From Actinomadura mexicana (lineage in GTDB: Bacteria; Actinomycetota; Actinomycetes; Streptosporangiales; Streptosporangiaceae), in contig NZ_FZNP01000001.1 of the NCBI RefSeq assembly GCF_900188105.1, positions 124,001 to 188,000 of the forward strand: a stretch of 64,000 nucleotides of DNA, read 5' to 3'. Below, one piece after another: positions 62,016 to 64,000 of this stretch. The notes under the pieces were generated by a model. That model saw nothing but the letters and a program-made list of their open reading frames with translations, searched no databases and was not told the origin of the DNA. The translations under genes and the position numbers were made by a program. The first letter of the stretch is position 1. Each line of letters starts with the position of its first letter.

Positions 62016-62757
62016 CCGCGGCCGGGTCGAACCCGAAGGGCAGTTCCAGGCGGTGCGCCGCGAGCAGTTCGGCGTCGGTGAGCAGGTCGCGGGTGGGGCG
62101 GTCGGCCGCGATGACGCCCCCGGAGAGGATCACCGACCGCGGGCACAGCTCCGCCGCGTACGGCAGGTCGTGCGTGACCATCAGGACCGTCACGTCCAGG
62201 CTCAGCAGGATCTCGGCGAGCTCGCGGCGGCTGGCCGGGTCCAGGTTGGAGGACGGCTCGTCCAGCACGAGGATCTCCGGCTCCATCGCCAGGACGGTGG
62301 CGACGGCGACGCGGCGGCGCTGGCCGAAGCTGAGGTGCTGCGGCGGACGGCCGGCGGCGTCCAGCATGCCGACGCGGGCCAGCGCGTCCCGCACCCGGCG
62401 GTCCAGGTCGGCGCCGCGCAGGCCGAGGTTGGCGGGGCCGAACGCGACGTCCTCCCGGACGGTCGGCATGAACAGCTGGTCGTCGGGGTCCTGGAAGACG
62501 ATCCCGACGCGGCGGCGGATCTCCCGCAGCGCCTTCCTGTCCTTCGGGTCGACGGCGAGACCGCCCACCCGGACCTCGCCCAGGCCGCCGTGCAGGATGC
62601 CGTTCAGGTGCAGGACGAGCGTGGTCTTCCCGGCGCCGTTCGGTCCGAGCAGGGCGACGCGCTCCCCGCGCCCGACCGTCAGGTCGACGCCGTACAGCGC
62701 CTGCGTGCCGTCGGGATACGCATAGGCGAGGCCCTTCACCTCCAGCGACGGGGTCAT
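62005..62757 (-). CDS. cbiO: ECF cobalt/nickel transporter ATP-binding protein
   Basis: A 250-residue ABC ATPase. Walker A is GPNGAGKTT, the Q-loop is FQDPDDQLF (typical of CbiO/EcfA), the signature is HLSFGQRRRVAVA, Walker B is ILVLDEPSSNLDP and the H-loop MVTHD. It energises Co2+ or Ni2+ uptake together with CbiQ and CbiM. ATG at 62757 overlaps the cbiQ stop (ATGA). One ATPase gene only, so a homodimer is expected. Confidence 0.93.
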   Translation of the reverse strand: MTPSLEVKGLAYAYPDGTQALYGVDLTVGRGERVALLGPNGAGKTTLVLHLNGILHGGLGEVRVGGLAVDPKDRKALREIRRRVGIVFQDPDDQLFMPTVREDVAFGPANLGLRGADLDRRVRDALARVGMLDAAGRPPQHLSFGQRRRVAVATVLAMEPEILVLDEPSSNLDPASRRELAEILLSLDVTVLMVTHDLPYAAELCPRSVILSGGVIAADRPTRDLLTDAELLAAHRLELPFGFDPAAALR

Positions 62758-63518
62758 GAGGCCATCCAAGCAGCCAGCGTGACGAGCGCCGCGGCCGAGG
62801 GCAGCGCGGCGGCGGCCGTCCACTGCGCGGCGGTCGCGCCCGCGCTGTCGACGACGGGCATCCGGCCCTCGTACCCGCGGCTCACCATGGCCAGGTGCAC
62901 CCGCTCGCCGCGCTCGTAGGAGCGCAGGAACAGGGCGCCCACGGACCTGGCGAGCACCCCCGTCGCGCGGATGTCGCGGGCCTCGAAACCGCGGGCCGCC
63001 CGCGCGACCCTCATCCGGCCGAGCTCCGCGGCGACGACGTCGCCGTACCGCAGCATGAACGTGGCGATCTGCGTGATGAGCTGCGGCATCCGCAGCCGCT
63101 CGATGCCGAGCAGCAGCAGCCGCGGCTCGGTCGTCGCGGCCAGCAGGATCGACGCGGCGACGCCGAGGGTGCCCTTGGCGAGGATGTTCCAGGCGCCCCA
63201 CAGCCCGCTCTCGCTCAGCCGCAGCCCCAGCACGGTGATCTTCTCGCCGTTGGCGACGAACGGCATGAGGAAGGCGAACGCGACGAACGGCACCTCGATG
63301 ACGATCCGCCGGGCGACCGTCCCGAACGGGATCAGGCCCGCCGCCGTGACCGCCGCGAGCAGCAGTGCGTACACCCCGAACGCCCAGATCCGCTCGCGCG
63401 GCGTGGCGACGACCAGCAGCACGAACGCCAGGACGGCGACGAGCTTGCACTGCGGCGGCAGCCGGTGCACCGGAGAGGCGCCCGCCACGTAGAGCCGGTG
63501 CGCGTGGCCCGCGCCCAT
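62754..63518 (-). CDS. cbiQ: ECF transporter transmembrane protein CbiQ
   Basis: A 254-residue membrane subunit that couples the ATPase to the substrate-binding CbiM. Features are HRLPPQCKLVAVLAFVLLVV at the start, helices in the middle and the coupling motifs ARAARGFEAR and VSRGYEG, the conserved Ala-Arg-Gly type signatures of EcfT proteins. ATG at 63518 shares one base with the upstream stop (TGATG). Part of the cbiM-cbiN-cbiQ-cbiO operon. Confidence 0.92.
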   Translation of the reverse strand: MGAGHAHRLYVAGASPVHRLPPQCKLVAVLAFVLLVVATPRERIWAFGVYALLLAAVTAAGLIPFGTVARRIVIEVPFVAFAFLMPFVANGEKITVLGLRLSESGLWGAWNILAKGTLGVAASILLAATTEPRLLLLGIERLRMPQLITQIATFMLRYGDVVAAELGRMRVARAARGFEARDIRATGVLARSVGALFLRSYERGERVHLAMVSRGYEGRMPVVDSAGATAAQWTAAAALPSAAALVTLAAWMAS

Positions 63519-63874
63519 CAGCCCTTCCGGGACGGCTCGGACGGCTCGTGCCCGCCCCGCTCCGGAGCCGTCGGCGCGGCGGCCGGACCGCGCCGCCGGA
63601 CCGTCCAGAACAGCCCGCCGCCCACGAGGAGGACGAGGCCCACGCCGATCACGCCGGACAGCCCGCCGGACAGCCTCGCGTCGTCGACGCCCTTGACGCC
63701 GTAGTCGCCGAGCGGCGAGTCCTTGAGCGAGTGGTCCTTCTCCCCGGCGCTGATGCCCTTGTCCTCGGCGACCTTCTCCAGGCCGTCGGGGTTCGCGCTG
63801 GCGTAGTAGCTGACGATCCCGGCCAGGACGAGGGAGACGAGCAGGAACCCGGCGAAGAAGCGCTTGGTGGTCAT
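63518..63874 (-). CDS. PDGLE-domain protein (CbiN-like)
   Basis: A 118-residue protein with an N-terminal helix (FFAGFLLVSLVLAGIVSYYA), then the motif SANPDGLEKVAEDKG that defines PDGLE proteins, and a second helix near residues 72-92 (GVIGVGLVLLVGGGLFW). It takes the place of CbiN, the small accessory protein of CbiMNQO transporters. ATG at 63874. Located between cbiM and cbiQ, as is usual. Confidence 0.9.
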   Translation of the reverse strand: MTTKRFFAGFLLVSLVLAGIVSYYASANPDGLEKVAEDKGISAGEKDHSLKDSPLGDYGVKGVDDARLSGGLSGVIGVGLVLLVGGGLFWTVRRRGPAAAPTAPERGGHEPSEPSRKG

Positions 63875-63885
63875 CGTGGTCCTCC

Positions 63886-64000
63886 TCAGGCCCGGGACGG
63901 CTTCGGTCCGGCGGCGTTCCGCCCGCCCGTGCGCAGCTCCAGAGGCTTCATCAGCCCGCGCGCCCCGTACACCAGGTCGGGCCGGACGGCGAGCACGCTC
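63886..64000 (-). CDS. cbiM: CbiM-type substrate-binding membrane protein, C-terminal fragment (cut by right edge)
   Basis: The last 37 codons read SVLAVRPDLVYGARGLMKPL then ELRTGGRNAAGPKPSRA and stop. The RPDLV...ARG tail is typical of CbiM proteins, and the gene order (followed 11 bp later by the PDGLE gene, cbiQ and cbiO) supports it. CbiM binds Co2+ or Ni2+; the metal-binding N-terminus lies outside the window, so the metal cannot be told. Confidence 0.7.
   Translation of the reverse strand, partial: SVLAVRPDLVYGARGLMKPLELRTGGRNAAGPKPSRA

Noticed and set aside
63875..63885. Cobalamin riboswitch for the cbi operon
   Set aside because: Only 11 bp separate cbiM and the PDGLE gene; any riboswitch would precede cbiM, outside the window.

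Overview
This window is very GC-rich chromosomal DNA with frequent GTG/TTG starts and many 4-bp ATGA/GTGA overlaps between genes. Its content (SARP regulator, MocR and PucR regulators, SpoIIE-type phosphatases, Pkn-type kinases, FadD32-like ligase, SAV_2336-like protein) points to a filamentous actinomycete. A Thermomonosporaceae/Actinomadura-like host is my inference, not something the sequence proves. I see no rRNA, tRNA, CRISPR array, phage or insertion sequence.

Left block (1-15.4 kb): a compound NTPase locus. A kinase gene cut by the left edge and a DUF4407 membrane protein run leftward. A rightward operon encodes a module protein, a small GTPase, and two GAP1-like GTPase-associated proteins, the first with a C-terminal membrane anchor. 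It converges on a leftward operon encoding an alpha/beta hydrolase, a transglutaminase-like protein, a MoxR-type AAA+ ATPase and a large vWA protein. The C-terminal ~400 residues of the vWA protein are homologous to the whole first protein of the GTPase operon, so one module ties the two arms together. This resembles the NTP-dependent conflict (defence-like) systems built on MoxR-vWA and GTPase-GAP1 cores, and it is the best candidate here for an under-described system.

15.7-20.7 kb: MarR regulator, GAF-SpoIIE phosphatase with a repetitive N-terminus, SCO6745-like protein and a secreted hydrolase. 20.8-28.3 kb: a selenium block. An FDH-N-type formate dehydrogenase catalytic subunit is read through an in-frame UGA (Sec189) with a SECIS hairpin carrying a GGUCU loop, and it faces a selA-selB-selD operon that makes the Sec machinery.

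28.4-42.7 kb: a Cys-tailed MarR-like regulator with an EamA transporter, a PucR regulator, a secreted lipase/desaturase/FadD32-like ligase operon, a MocR/MFS divergent pair, a SARP regulator divergent from an imine-reductase-like gene, and a decayed secreted nuclease. 42.8-56.2 kb: small membrane protein, flavin oxidoreductase, a GABA degradation cluster (gabT, pucR-type activator, aldehyde dehydrogenase), esterase, membrane protein, MarR, carboxyltransferase plus methyltransferase, amidase and an orphan histidine kinase.

56.5-64 kb: a Ser/Thr kinase and a membrane SpoIIE phosphatase, RpiB, small and membrane proteins, a MinD/CooC-like ATPase, and an ECF cobalt/nickel transporter (cbiM partial, PDGLE/CbiN-like, cbiQ, cbiO) running off the right edge.
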